Below are positions 27,328-36,516 of a DNA stretch of 64,000 nt, piece after piece; position 1 is the stretch's first letter; every line of letters starts with the position of its first letter. Source of the stretch: Xanthobacter autotrophicus (lineage in GTDB: Bacteria; Pseudomonadota; Alphaproteobacteria; Rhizobiales; Xanthobacteraceae); NCBI RefSeq assembly GCF_005871085.1, contig NZ_VAUP01000028.1:310001-374000 (forward strand), written 5' to 3'. The translations under genes and the position numbers were made by a program. The notes beneath the pieces were generated by a model that worked only from the letters and a program-made list of their open reading frames with translations, searched no databases and was not told where the DNA came from.

Positions 27328-30260
27328 TGGCCCGTTCTCCGAAGGCCCCCAAATCCTCCAAGGCCGTCGATGCGCTGAAGCATGAGGCGGCCACGAGGGT
27401 GAACATTCCCACGGCGGAGATGGAGAGCTTTTTCCGGCGGGAGGAGGATTCCGCCCCCATGGCGCCGGTGCATTATCCGCGCGCACGGCCGCTGGGGGAG
27501 GGGGAGACGCGCACGCAGGAGGAGCCGCGCCAGCCCGAATTGATCTGGAACGGGGCGAAGATCACCATCACGCCGGAGCAGATGCAGGAGCTGGCCGAGA
27601 GGGGCACGCTCACCCTTGCCGACGCGCAACTGGTGTGGCGGGGCAAGGACCGGCAGGACTGGTCCGACCTCGTGGTGAACGTGCCGCCGCTCTATATCCA
27701 GGAGAAGATCCACCCGAAAGCCATCATCGACGACCTCAAGCGCCGCACGGCCCAAAAGCGGGAGGCGGACACCGACGCGCCCGACCTGTTCTCCGATTTC
27801 AACGGCATCGCGCCGGACCAGCGGGCGGAATTCTACCAGCACGACCAGCACTGGTCGAACCGCATGATCCTCGGCGACAGCCTGCAGGTGATGGCGAGCC
27901 TTGCGGAGCGCGAGAGCCTGCGCGGCAAGGTGCAGGCCATCTATTTCGATCCGCCCTACGGCATCAAGTTCAATTCCAACTGGCAGGTCTCCACCCTCTC
28001 GCGCGACGTGAAGGACGGCAAGCAGACCGACATCTCCCGCGAGCCGGAGCAGGTGAAGGCCTTCCGCGACACCTGGAAGGACGGCATCCACTCCTACCTC
28101 ACCTATCTGCGCGACCGCCTCACCGTGATGCGGGATTTGCTCACGGAGAGCGGGTCGATTTTCGTGCAGATAAGCGATGAGAATATGCACCGTGTTAGAG
28201 CGATACTTGATGAGGTATTTGGCGATTCAAATTTTGCTTCCCTTATTACTTTCCGCAAGAAAATGATGCCTATGGGCTCCGACGTCACCGAAGGCGTGAG
28301 CGATTACATCATGTGGTACGGAAAAAATCGCAATAACATAAAGAGTCGTCCTTTATTTTACGAGAAAAGTTTGGATGGCGAAAGTATATGGGGCGATGCC
28401 ATCCTCCCAGATGGACAGCGTTACAAGCTAACGGCCGAAGAGCGCCGCAATCACTCGCTTCTGCCAAAAGGCGCTTCTGTTTATCAGTCTATATCGCTTT
28501 TACCAGCGCAGTATCGGCGCAACCAAGATTTTAAGTTTGATTTTGAAGGACGCGCATGGAATCCGCCGAAATCAAACAGCTGGAAGACGGATCGAAACGG
28601 GATGCAAAAGGCATTCCGAGCCAATAGGATCCATCCTAGTGGTTCGACTTTAAGGTATATACTCCGTCATAGCGACTATCCCGTTGGTCGAATCACAAAC
28701 CTTTGGGCCGATTCATCGGGCGCGACGCAGCAAACCTATGTGGTTCAGACCAACGAAGATGTTGTAAAACGCTGCATCCTGATGGCCACCGATCCCGGCG
28801 ACCTCGTGCTCGATCCCACCTGCGGCTCGGGCACCACGGCCTATGTGGCGGAGCAATGGGGCCGGCGCTGGATCACCATCGACACCTCCCGCGTGGCGCT
28901 GGCGCTGGCGCGCACGCGCCTGATGGCGGCGCGCTATCCCTGGTACCTGCTCGCCGACAGCCGCGAGGGCCGCGCCAAGGAGGCAGCGCTGACCAAGCGC
29001 CCGCCCGCCGACACCCCGGCGCACAACGACATCCGCCAGGGCTTCGTCTATGAGCGCGTGCCGCACATCACCCTGAAATCCATCGCCAACAATCCCCTCA
29101 TCGACGACATCTGGGAGAAGTGGCAACAGGTGCTGGAGCCCCTGCGCGCCGCGCTCAATGCCGCGCTCGGCACGACTTACGAGGAATGGCAGATCCCCCG
29201 CGACCTGCCCCCCGGCGCCCCTGCCGCCGCCGCCGCGCCCCACGCCCAATGGTGGGAGGCGCGCATCGCTCGCCAGAGCGAGATCGACGCCTCCATCGCC
29301 GCCCGCGCCGATGTGGAATATCTCTACGACAAGCCCTACGCCGACACGTCCCGCGTGCGCGTCGCCGGCCCCTTCACGGTGGAAAGCCTCTCGCCCCATC
29401 GCGTGCTGCCGGCCAGCGAGGAAGAGCTGATCGACGAGATCGACGCCGCCGAGGGCCGCCGCGCCCCCGCCGATGCCGACCTCGGCGGGCAGGACTTCTC
29501 CGCCATCGTCATCGACTATCTGAAGGCCGAGGGGGTGAAGCAGCAGGCTAAGGGCGACCGCATCACCTTCGAGAGCCTGACGCCGTGGCCGGGCCATTTC
29601 ATCGGCGCCAGCGGCACCTTCATCGAGGGCGAGAACGGCCCCGAGCGCCGCGCCGCGATCCTCATCGGCCCCGAATACGGCACGGTGGGCCGCCAGGACA
29701 TCGTCGCCGCCGCCCGCGAGGCGGTGGATGCGCGCTTCGACGTGCTGATCGCCTGCGCCTTCAATTTCGACGCCCATTCCTCGGAACTCGCTAGCCTGGG
29801 CAGCCTGAAGATCCTCAAAGCCCGCATCAACCCCGACATGCACATGTCGGAGGAACTGAAGAACACCGGGCGCGGCAACATGTTCGTGGTGTTCGGCGAG
29901 CCGGACGTGGAGATCCTCGACGACGGCGGGCCGGATATCCGCGTGAAGGTGAACGGGGTGGACGTGTTCGATCCCAACACCGGCGCCATCCGCTCCAACG
30001 ACACCGCCGGCATCGCCGCCTGGTTCATCGACACCGACTATAACGAAGAAAGCTTCTTCGTCCGCCACGCCTACTTCCTCGGCGACAACGATCCCTACAA
30101 GAGCCTGAAGACGGCCCTGCAGGCCGAGATCGACGCCGACGCCTGGGCCACGCTCTATTCCGATACGTCCCGGCCGTTTCCACGGCCGCCGGGGCGGCGC
30201 ATCGCGGTCAAGGTCATCAACCACTTCGGGGATGAGGTGATGAAGGTGTTCGCGACATGA
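27327..30260 (+). CDS. Site-specific DNA methyltransferase, partner of Res
   Basis: A 977-residue beta-class amino-methyltransferase: DPPY at residues 208-211 precedes the S-adenosylmethionine motif DPTCGSG near 495, with the target-recognition region in between. DPPY suggests N6-adenine methylation. The region 28150-28780 is visibly AT-richer and changes codon use abruptly, consistent with a swapped specificity segment. A C-terminal domain of about 450 residues beyond the catalytic core is unusual for Mod proteins and may bind Res. Confidence 0.88.
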   Translation: MARSPKAPKSSKAVDALKHEAATRVNIPTAEMESFFRREEDSAPMAPVHYPRARPLGEGETRTQEEPRQPELIWNGAKITITPEQMQELAERGTLTLADAQLVWRGKDRQDWSDLVVNVPPLYIQEKIHPKAIIDDLKRRTAQKREADTDAPDLFSDFNGIAPDQRAEFYQHDQHWSNRMILGDSLQVMASLAERESLRGKVQAIYFDPPYGIKFNSNWQVSTLSRDVKDGKQTDISREPEQVKAFRDTWKDGIHSYLTYLRDRLTVMRDLLTESGSIFVQISDENMHRVRAILDEVFGDSNFASLITFRKKMMPMGSDVTEGVSDYIMWYGKNRNNIKSRPLFYEKSLDGESIWGDAILPDGQRYKLTAEERRNHSLLPKGASVYQSISLLPAQYRRNQDFKFDFEGRAWNPPKSNSWKTDRNGMQKAFRANRIHPSGSTLRYILRHSDYPVGRITNLWADSSGATQQTYVVQTNEDVVKRCILMATDPGDLVLDPTCGSGTTAYVAEQWGRRWITIDTSRVALALARTRLMAARYPWYLLADSREGRAKEAALTKRPPADTPAHNDIRQGFVYERVPHITLKSIANNPLIDDIWEKWQQVLEPLRAALNAALGTTYEEWQIPRDLPPGAPAAAAAPHAQWWEARIARQSEIDASIAARADVEYLYDKPYADTSRVRVAGPFTVESLSPHRVLPASEEELIDEIDAAEGRRAPADADLGGQDFSAIVIDYLKAEGVKQQAKGDRITFESLTPWPGHFIGASGTFIEGENGPERRAAILIGPEYGTVGRQDIVAAAREAVDARFDVLIACAFNFDAHSSELASLGSLKILKARINPDMHMSEELKNTGRGNMFVVFGEPDVEILDDGGPDIRVKVNGVDVFDPNTGAIRSNDTAGIAAWFIDTDYNEESFFVRHAYFLGDNDPYKSLKTALQAEIDADAWATLYSDTSRPFPRPPGRRIAVKVINHFGDEVMKVFAT

Positions 30261-30679
30261 CCCGCGCGGATATTCAGGCACTGGCCGATTTTCTCCCCCC
30301 ATTGCGGCAGCCCGGTTTCACCGCTGGCAAAGTGAGGGGAGGCGAGCAGACTGAGCCAGGCGTCTTCCAAATGCCATTCATCCAATACGATCCCGTGGTC
30401 GATGCTTTCGTTAAGGCAGCCTATCGGCATTCCTGGGTGTTGATGGATTTCGACTGGCCAGTCTGGGCACAGTCCGACGAGGCTAAAGCATTGCAAGACG
30501 ACGAGACGGCAATCGCGATGGCAACCCCAGAGCAACTTGGCCGGCTGATCACCGTTTGCGTCCGGCAAGAGCGGTTTTGCGACGGCACCCTGATGTCTGC
30601 ATTCGACTCCGGCCTGATCTTGCGTGTCGTCGAGCGCGCGGCCACTCTTGTCGGCCATCCCTCCTCGGACCTTGAATGA
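30257..30679 (+). CDS. DUF6508-like protein in the restriction operon
   Basis: A 140-residue protein with the conserved-looking WVLMDFDWPVW and a C-terminal helical part. I recall this pattern as DUF6508, with moderate certainty; no function is known. The ATG overlaps the methylase stop by ATGA, so it belongs to the operon. Confidence 0.65.
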   Translation: MTRADIQALADFLPPLRQPGFTAGKVRGGEQTEPGVFQMPFIQYDPVVDAFVKAAYRHSWVLMDFDWPVWAQSDEAKALQDDETAIAMATPEQLGRLITVCVRQERFCDGTLMSAFDSGLILRVVERAATLVGHPSSDLE

Positions 30680-30689
30680 GCATCGGCCT

Positions 30690-32741
30690 TTGACCTTCCT
30701 CATCGCCGAGACCTTCACCTCATCCTTCACCCGCCTGTCCGGCCCGGACCAGAAGGCGGTGAAGGCGAGCGTGTTCGACCTGCAGATGGACCCGGCAGGC
30801 AACGGGCTGAAGCTGCACCGCATCGACAAGTCCAAGGATGCCAATTTCTGGTCCGCCCGCGTCAATCGCGACATCCGCCTCGTCATCCACAAGACCGGCG
30901 ACAGCCTGCTCCTCGCCTATGTGGGTCATCACGACGATGCCTATGCCTGGGCGGAGCGGCGGCGGATCGAGGCGCATCCGCGCACCGGCGCCATCCAGAT
31001 CGTTGAGGTGCGGGAGCGGGTGGAGGACGTTGCCGCGCCAGCAACGCTTGATCTCGTCTTTCCTGCACCGACCGAGGGTCCGCAGGCTGCGCCGCGTCTG
31101 TTCGCCGCGCTCGACGACGAGGCACTGCTCTCCATCGGCGTGCCCGCCGATTGGCTGGCGGACGTGCGCGCGGCCAATGAGGACGGATTCTTCGCCCTCG
31201 CCCGGCACCTGCCGGCCGAGGCTGCCGAGGCGCTGCTGCAATATGCGGCGACCGGCGTCCTGGCGCTGCCCGCGCCGGCACCTGCCTCTCCATTCGCCCA
31301 TCCCGATGCGCTGCGTCGCATCCGCCTCATCGCCAATCAGGAGGAACTGGAACAGGCGCTGGCCTTCCCGTGGGAGAAATGGGGCGTATTTCTGCATCCC
31401 TCGCAGCGCGCACTGGTGGACCGCACCTTCTCGGGGCCGGCGCGGGTGGCAGGCTCCGCGGGCACCGGCAAGACCATCGTCGCGCTCCATCGTGCAGTCC
31501 GGCTGGCGCGCGCCAATCCCCGCGCCCGTATTCTGCTGACGAGCTTCTCGCAGCCGCTGGCGGATGCCCTGGCGAAGAAGCTCCTGGTGCTTGCACCCGA
31601 GACGGGAGGCATAGTGCCGCGCATCACCACCGCGTCGTTCCGGGGGATCGCCGAGGAGATGTATCAGCTTGAACATGGGGTGCGGCCCCGCATCGCCTCC
31701 GACGCCATCCTGCGGGAGCGGCTGCGTGCCGCCGCCGCCGCGACGGACCTGAAGGGGTTTTCGGATCGCTTCCTGCTGTCCGAGTGGAGCAATGTGGTCG
31801 ATGCTTGGGGCCTGACATCGCTCGACGCCTATTCCACCGTCCAGCGTATGGGACGCAAGAACAGGCTTGGTCCCAATCAGCGCGCACGGCTGTGGCCCGT
31901 GTTCGCGGCGACGCGCGAGGCGCTGGCTGCAGAGCGCTATACGACCTGGGCGGACGTTTTCACCGGACTGGCGGACGCTCTGGCGCGGCGTCCATCCAAG
32001 GCGTTCGACCATGTCATCATCGACGAAGCGCAGGACCTTGCGCCGGCCGAACTGAGATTTTTCGCCGCGCTTGCGCCAGCCCGGCCGGATGGCCTGTTCC
32101 TGTCCGGCGACGTCGGCCAGCGCATCTTTCAGCATCCCTATTCATGGGCGAGCCTCGGCGTCGAGGTGAGGGGTCGATCGCACACGCTCAAGGTCTGCTA
32201 CCGGACATCCCAACAGATCCGCAGTGCCGCCGACAGGCTATTGCCAACCGTCTTGCGCGATACCGATGGCATGGAGGACGAGAGGCGCGGGATCGTGTCC
32301 GTCTTCGATGGGCCGCTGCCGGACGTCAAACGCCTGTCCAGCATCGAAGCCGAGGCGGAAGCGGTTCGCGCGGTGGTGGCAACTTGGCTCGGAGAAGGCA
32401 TTTCGGCCCATGAGATCGGCCTTTTCGTCCGCTCCTCCCAGCTTGTAGCGCGCGCCCGGGCGGCGATCGCCGGGCTCGACGGTGCCGAGCAAATATCAAC
32501 TGCACCCATGGACCTGGCCAAGGGGTTGGAGTTCCGCGCTGTTGTGGTGATGGCATGCGACGAAGGAGTTCTGCCACTCGACGAACGTGTTACCGACGCT
32601 GCAGACGAAGCCGAACTGGACGACATCTACGAAACGGAGCGTCGATTGCTCTATGTTGCCTGTACGCGGGCGCGCGAGCATCTGCTCCTGTCCGGCGTCA
32701 TTCCTGCGTCCGAGTATCTCGCTGACTTTGCAGGCAAATAG
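30690..32741 (+). CDS. RelE-like domain fused to a UvrD-type helicase
   Basis: About 683 residues. Residues 1-85 resemble a RelE/ParE toxin fold (SFTRLSGPDQKAVKASVFDL, then VNRDIRLVIHK and YVGHHDDAYAWA). The rest is an SF1 helicase: Walker A GSAGTGKT near 256, DEAQD near 445, GDVGQRIF, and C-terminal GLEFRAVVVMACDE and YVACTRAREHLLL. I place the start at a TTG 10 bases after the previous stop, just before the RelE-like part; a GTG 22 codons upstream is possible. It closes the Res-Mod operon and probably acts on the same foreign DNA. Confidence 0.8.
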   Translation: MTFLIAETFTSSFTRLSGPDQKAVKASVFDLQMDPAGNGLKLHRIDKSKDANFWSARVNRDIRLVIHKTGDSLLLAYVGHHDDAYAWAERRRIEAHPRTGAIQIVEVRERVEDVAAPATLDLVFPAPTEGPQAAPRLFAALDDEALLSIGVPADWLADVRAANEDGFFALARHLPAEAAEALLQYAATGVLALPAPAPASPFAHPDALRRIRLIANQEELEQALAFPWEKWGVFLHPSQRALVDRTFSGPARVAGSAGTGKTIVALHRAVRLARANPRARILLTSFSQPLADALAKKLLVLAPETGGIVPRITTASFRGIAEEMYQLEHGVRPRIASDAILRERLRAAAAATDLKGFSDRFLLSEWSNVVDAWGLTSLDAYSTVQRMGRKNRLGPNQRARLWPVFAATREALAAERYTTWADVFTGLADALARRPSKAFDHVIIDEAQDLAPAELRFFAALAPARPDGLFLSGDVGQRIFQHPYSWASLGVEVRGRSHTLKVCYRTSQQIRSAADRLLPTVLRDTDGMEDERRGIVSVFDGPLPDVKRLSSIEAEAEAVRAVVATWLGEGISAHEIGLFVRSSQLVARARAAIAGLDGAEQISTAPMDLAKGLEFRAVVVMACDEGVLPLDERVTDAADEAELDDIYETERRLLYVACTRAREHLLLSGVIPASEYLADFAGK

Positions 32742-32786
32742 GTCGGATAGATTCAATACCTCTTAGGTAGTTGCCGGTTCCCTAAA

Positions 32787-33014
32787 CTAGAGCGACGGAC
32801 CCTTACCATGGGTGCGGAATAGATCAATTATATCAATCTCAAGCGCATTGGCAATTCGAGCCAAGACCAGCACTGACGGATTGCGCTTCCCGCCTTCCAC
32901 GCCACTCAGGTAGGTTTGATGAATATTGGCGCGGTGAGCGAGTTCCTCCTGCGACAGGCCTTTGTCGCGTCTGACCTTCTGCACATTTTGGCCGACCCGC
33001 GCCCGCACGTCCAT
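32787..33014 (-). CDS. Small XRE regulator, C-protein-like
   Basis: A 75-residue helix-turn-helix protein (GLSQEELAHRANIHQTYLSG, then VEGGKRNPS) of the size and pattern of restriction-modification controller proteins. It is convergent with the Res operon and divergent from a GIY-YIG nuclease gene; a C-box-like site lies in the divergent gap. It may time expression of the nuclease or of the Res-Mod operon. Confidence 0.8.
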   Translation of the reverse strand: MDVRARVGQNVQKVRRDKGLSQEELAHRANIHQTYLSGVEGGKRNPSVLVLARIANALEIDIIDLFRTHGKGPSL

Positions 33015-33052
33015 GCGCGGATGGAGAGCTTTAGAGCTTGTTCATGACCATA

Positions 33053-33063
33053 GACTATGAGTC
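33053..33063. promoter_or_regulatory. C-box-like operator
   Basis: GACTATGAGTC matches the GACT-N3-AGTC core of controller-protein operators. It overlaps a second palindrome (CATAGACTATG, 33049-33059) and is flanked by ATGAC/GTCAT. Located between the divergent C-protein-like and GIY-YIG genes. Confidence 0.6.
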
Positions 33064-33097
33064 ATAATTGAGATTCACGACGTTTGGTCTGCCTCTT

Positions 33098-33475
33098 ATG
33101 AACATCCTCCTTGCGCCATCCCTCCCCTGGACCGATCGCGCCGCGCTTCCGAACGAGCCGGGTGTTTACGTGATCGCCAAGGAGGGTGAGGTGATCTACG
33201 TCGGCAAGACGTGGGGTGGGGAAGGCCTCAGGGGTCGAATCGGGGATTTCCATCGCTCTGCCACCACAGGCATGAAGGGGCATGCTGGTGGGGTGACCTA
33301 CTTCGGTAAATTTGGCGCCATCGATCCGGCCCCCATGTCGGTGAGCGTCCACGTGCCCGTGATTATCCGCCGCGACTCCGACGTCCTATATCCTTATATC
33401 CAGTACGTTGAGCGTCGGCTCATTTGGGAGCATGTCGAGCGGCACGGCCGGCTGCCGCGCTGCAACAGCGAGTAG
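33098..33475 (+). CDS. GIY-YIG family nuclease
   Basis: A 125-residue protein with GVYVIAKEGEVIYVGKT (the GIY and YIG elements), a following basic LRGRIGDFHRS, and a C-terminal Glu in YVERRLIWEH, matching the catalytic layout. The ATG at 33098 is preferred; an earlier TTG would overlap the operator. It could be a restriction nuclease under C-protein control or a homing-type nuclease. Confidence 0.75.
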   Translation: MNILLAPSLPWTDRAALPNEPGVYVIAKEGEVIYVGKTWGGEGLRGRIGDFHRSATTGMKGHAGGVTYFGKFGAIDPAPMSVSVHVPVIIRRDSDVLYPYIQYVERRLIWEHVERHGRLPRCNSE

Positions 33476-34122
33476 GGCGCCCCGGGGCACCAGGCCGTGC
33501 CCGCCCCGCCGGTGCATGCCACCTCGGGCGTCAGGGAGCGCCGTACGCGATTGAGGGCACATCCCCGGAGGGTACAATCACCGCCGAGGCGCGGCGGATG
33601 GTGCCATCAGCTTGGGGACGCGGAGCATCCCGCCAAGCGTTAAAGACCATTCAATCGCACCAGCAGCGTCCGACCTCGGCCGACCGTACGCAGCACCTTG
33701 TATGTCAGTCGATGGCCGAAGGAGGCACGTCACGGGCGTCAGCTGAAGCCGGCAAGCGGACGGATACAAAATGTCCGAATAGCGAGCGCTCCCGGGACAA
33801 ATGATGCCTTGTGGGCACGGTGGGAAGGCCATTGCTCACCCAAGGCGGCGTTGGAGGGAGGTGGCCGAGCCGAGAGGCATTGGCATCGCAGGGCAATCAG
33901 TGGGGCCCGCCACCTCGACGGGTCGATATTGAGTCGCAGTGTCGTGTTGAAGGGCTCAACCCGCCGCGATCGTGAGTTGGGCGCCGGTTCGAAATGCTGC
34001 AGATGCCTTTTTTGGGGCTCTGAGCCCGCTTCCTTGGGCGTAGGCCAAGCTGCCGAGGTTGCCGTTCCGGTCCTTCTCGCGCTGGACATGGTATCGCTAG
34101 CAGAGGGCGTTCGATTTGAAAA
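33476..34122. other. Non-coding or decayed segment in the island
   Basis: About 650 bases. Several open frames exist, but none has protein-like composition, a good ribosome site or a recognisable motif. It may be a remnant of lost genes. Confidence 0.5.
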
Positions 34123-34147
34123 AGCCGGCGGGACCGTCCCGCCGGCT
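34123..34147 (-). terminator. Rho-independent terminator
   Basis: An 11-bp stem (AGCCGGCGGGA with TCCCGCCGGCT), 3-nt loop, then CTTTTTC-like T-run on the minus strand. It follows the 95-residue gene by about 25 bases. Confidence 0.85.
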
Positions 34148-34169
34148 CCATAGGATATCAATCAAGGTC

Positions 34170-34457
34170 TTACGCGGCTGGGACTTCGCTGCCGCTTTCA
34201 AGCAGCCGGCGGAAGTTCTTCTCCCGAACCTTTAGGTCGTCGACGATGCGCTGGGCTACGAGAGTGATGATGCGTTCAGCATCATCGCGGCGTGACAAAG
34301 CAATGGCCAGCGCGATCACGCTCACGAGGGCGTCTATGATTTCTCCGGTGTGGAGGGCCGCGCCGCCGACATTTTGATTGTAAGACGTCTTCGTGATCGC
34401 CTCTATAACGGCACGCTCGATGCGATCGCGATATTGGGTGTCGAGGGTGTGAGACAA
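34170..34457 (-). CDS. Hypothetical 95-residue helical protein
   Basis: Starts MSHTLDTQYRDRIERAVIEA and is largely helical, with a hydrophobic middle (IIDALVSVIALAIAL) and a charged C-terminal half. The terminator right after it supports a real gene. No family recognised. Confidence 0.6.
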   Translation of the reverse strand: MSHTLDTQYRDRIERAVIEAITKTSYNQNVGGAALHTGEIIDALVSVIALAIALSRRDDAERIITLVAQRIVDDLKVREKNFRRLLESGSEVPAA

Positions 34458-34547
34458 GAGAGTATCTTTCTGCGCAACATGGGCGCGGTTACGGGTTTAC
34501 GCCTTGTTGTGGCGGGTTATGCGGGGGAGGGGGCCGGACAGGGCGAG

Positions 34548-34588
34548 GTCGTGCTCAAAACCCCTGAAATAGGAATTTAGAGCACCAC
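34548..34588. repeat. Palindromic repeat, copy 3 (diverged)
   Basis: GTCGTGCTCAAAA pairs imperfectly with AATTTAGAGCACCAC. On the minus strand it follows the primase stop by a few bases, exactly as copy 2 follows the 80-residue gene. Both are preceded by the same CCCGAG context at the stop codon. Confidence 0.5.
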
Positions 34589-34593
34589 TCGGG

Positions 34594-36381
34594 TCAGGTC
34601 CCTTTCTTGGAAGGCAAGGACCAGAAGGACGAGGTGCCTTTGCGGACCATGCGAACATTGAGTTCTTTGGCGACCCGCCGCACGGTGATCCAAGCGAAGG
34701 AGCGAGCATCGGCAGCCAAGCGCACCGCGCGGGAATCGCGCGCACCTGTAGCGAGCAGTGCCTCAAGGAATGCCCGAACATCCTCGCTTTCGCGGGCGGG
34801 GCGTCCGGGTCCTTGGTTCGGCGGCGCCTGCAGGAGTTGGTCCGAGGTCAGATTTTTGTCGATGCCGAGCCATTTCACCACCGGCACACCATCTCGCGAA
34901 CGCGATGTGAGCGTGAAGGTGATGGTCGGGCCGAGCGGGCCGTAGTTCGACTTGGAGTGTCCCAATGCGCGGACCTCGGCGTCTTGCGGATGCCGAGCCA
35001 TGACGAGGGCCGAACGCACGCTGCCGATGATGGCGACCGAGCCATGTCCCTGCATCAGGGCATCACCCTGCCGGCTCTTGCGCAGGTGGCGCACGACGAG
35101 GATGGCGCAGTCACTGTCACGTGCAATACGAGCAAGCCCGACAAAGAATTGCGTCATGTCGGTCGCCTTATGGACGTCCGTGCCCGCCCCCATATAGGCG
35201 ACGAGCGGATCGATCACGACAAGAGCTGGTGTCGCCTCGGCGATCTTCTGCCGAAGGAGATCGAGACCACTCTCGTCGAGTGTGAACAACTCCTGCGCGA
35301 ACCAGATGCGGCCCTTCGATACGTCTGCCCCGTTGGCGATCAGCCGTGGTTTGAGTACGCGTGCGGGATCATCCTCGGCGCTGAGGATCACCACAACGCC
35401 CTTCGGGACGTCGGGAGACCATGGAACGCTCGTCCCCGTCGTGAGGGCCGCGATGAGGGCCATGGTGAAGTTGGACTTCCCGATACCGGGATCGCCTTCG
35501 AGCACCGTCACCACGCCACGCGGCAGGATCGGGCGATAGAGCCAGCGCACTTCCTCGACCTTCACATATGCGAGGTCCCCGAAAGCCTTCTCGGAGGGCG
35601 TCGGGTAGGAGCTGACGCTCTTGGCGATCTTGTCTACCTCGCGCTGGGGTAAGGGTGGGTCGCACATTTCCTGGTTGATTGCCGCGAGACTCTCGGCGAT
35701 CGCGTTCTCTGGGGTGCCCTTGGCGCGTAGCACGCCGGCCATGCTGGCGAGGTGCGTGTTCCGGCCACCTTCGCCAACCTTCTTCCTCGACATGCTGAAA
35801 TCCACCTGGACCGCACGGCGAGGCTTGAATACCTGTAGATTGAGCTTCGCCGCGAGGTCGGGACCATGCCGCCATCGATAACGCTTCCCGCAAATGTGGC
35901 CCGAGGGCGCGACCACAACATAGCCTTTGCCATTGTACCGGAAGTCGACGCCTTCAAGATTTGGCGCTTTCCAGGCATCGAGCCCTTGGCACGTAAAAAC
36001 GCAATGGCGCCCCCTGCCTGTTCGCTGAGAAAGCGTTTCAGGGAGATTCAGAGCCGCAACGGAGGCCTCGCCTTTTGAACCGTCTATGTCGACGATCAAT
36101 ACATCGCCGGTCGGTACCAGGCCGATATTTACGTTGGGGTGCTTGTCAAAGATCCGATTGAGCTTATCGGGATCGGTCGTGGCGTCTTTGAAACCATGCG
36201 GGAAAAAGGGTGTCATCGGATGCTTGCCGGGATGGGAGCAAGCTGGGACTCCGCAGTCGCATACGCCGTCGGTCACGCCGTAGAGCGCGATGATGGGGTG
36301 GCCTGCTTCTGCATATGCTAGTGCAGCGGCTTTCCTGTCAGGCGAACGCATAGATTCCATCAGTCGAAACGGCTTTCGCAT
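34594..36381 (-). CDS. Primase-polymerase / RepA-like helicase of the island
   Basis: A 595-residue replication protein. An N-terminal prim-pol domain shows the Cys/His cluster CDCGVPACSHPGKHP and a VLIVDIDG acidic motif. A C-terminal RecA-like AAA_25 ATPase has Walker A EGDPGIGKSNF near 300 and an acidic Walker B-like LVVIDPLVA. Such proteins drive replication of integrative and satellite-like elements. Confidence 0.85.
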   Translation of the reverse strand: MRKPFRLMESMRSPDRKAAALAYAEAGHPIIALYGVTDGVCDCGVPACSHPGKHPMTPFFPHGFKDATTDPDKLNRIFDKHPNVNIGLVPTGDVLIVDIDGSKGEASVAALNLPETLSQRTGRGRHCVFTCQGLDAWKAPNLEGVDFRYNGKGYVVVAPSGHICGKRYRWRHGPDLAAKLNLQVFKPRRAVQVDFSMSRKKVGEGGRNTHLASMAGVLRAKGTPENAIAESLAAINQEMCDPPLPQREVDKIAKSVSSYPTPSEKAFGDLAYVKVEEVRWLYRPILPRGVVTVLEGDPGIGKSNFTMALIAALTTGTSVPWSPDVPKGVVVILSAEDDPARVLKPRLIANGADVSKGRIWFAQELFTLDESGLDLLRQKIAEATPALVVIDPLVAYMGAGTDVHKATDMTQFFVGLARIARDSDCAILVVRHLRKSRQGDALMQGHGSVAIIGSVRSALVMARHPQDAEVRALGHSKSNYGPLGPTITFTLTSRSRDGVPVVKWLGIDKNLTSDQLLQAPPNQGPGRPARESEDVRAFLEALLATGARDSRAVRLAADARSFAWITVRRVAKELNVRMVRKGTSSFWSLPSKKGT

Positions 36382-36516
36382 GATCAGGATCCTTGGACAG
36401 AAGGTGTTGTGGCATCAGCTGGTGCGACCCGCCGGCGAAGGCGTGCGCAATCGTTCATGCTGGTGGGCATGTTGGGGCCTTTGATTTGGAGGATTTCAGG
36501 AGGCGCTATGGCGCCA

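Noticed and set aside
24658-27486. Minus-strand open frame of 942 codons opposite the Res gene
   Set aside because: Antisense shadow; the plus strand has helicase and nuclease motifs in order.
33424-34161. Several overlapping frames in the 33.5-34.1 kb gap
   Set aside because: No ribosome site, motif or composition to prefer one; treated as non-coding or decayed.
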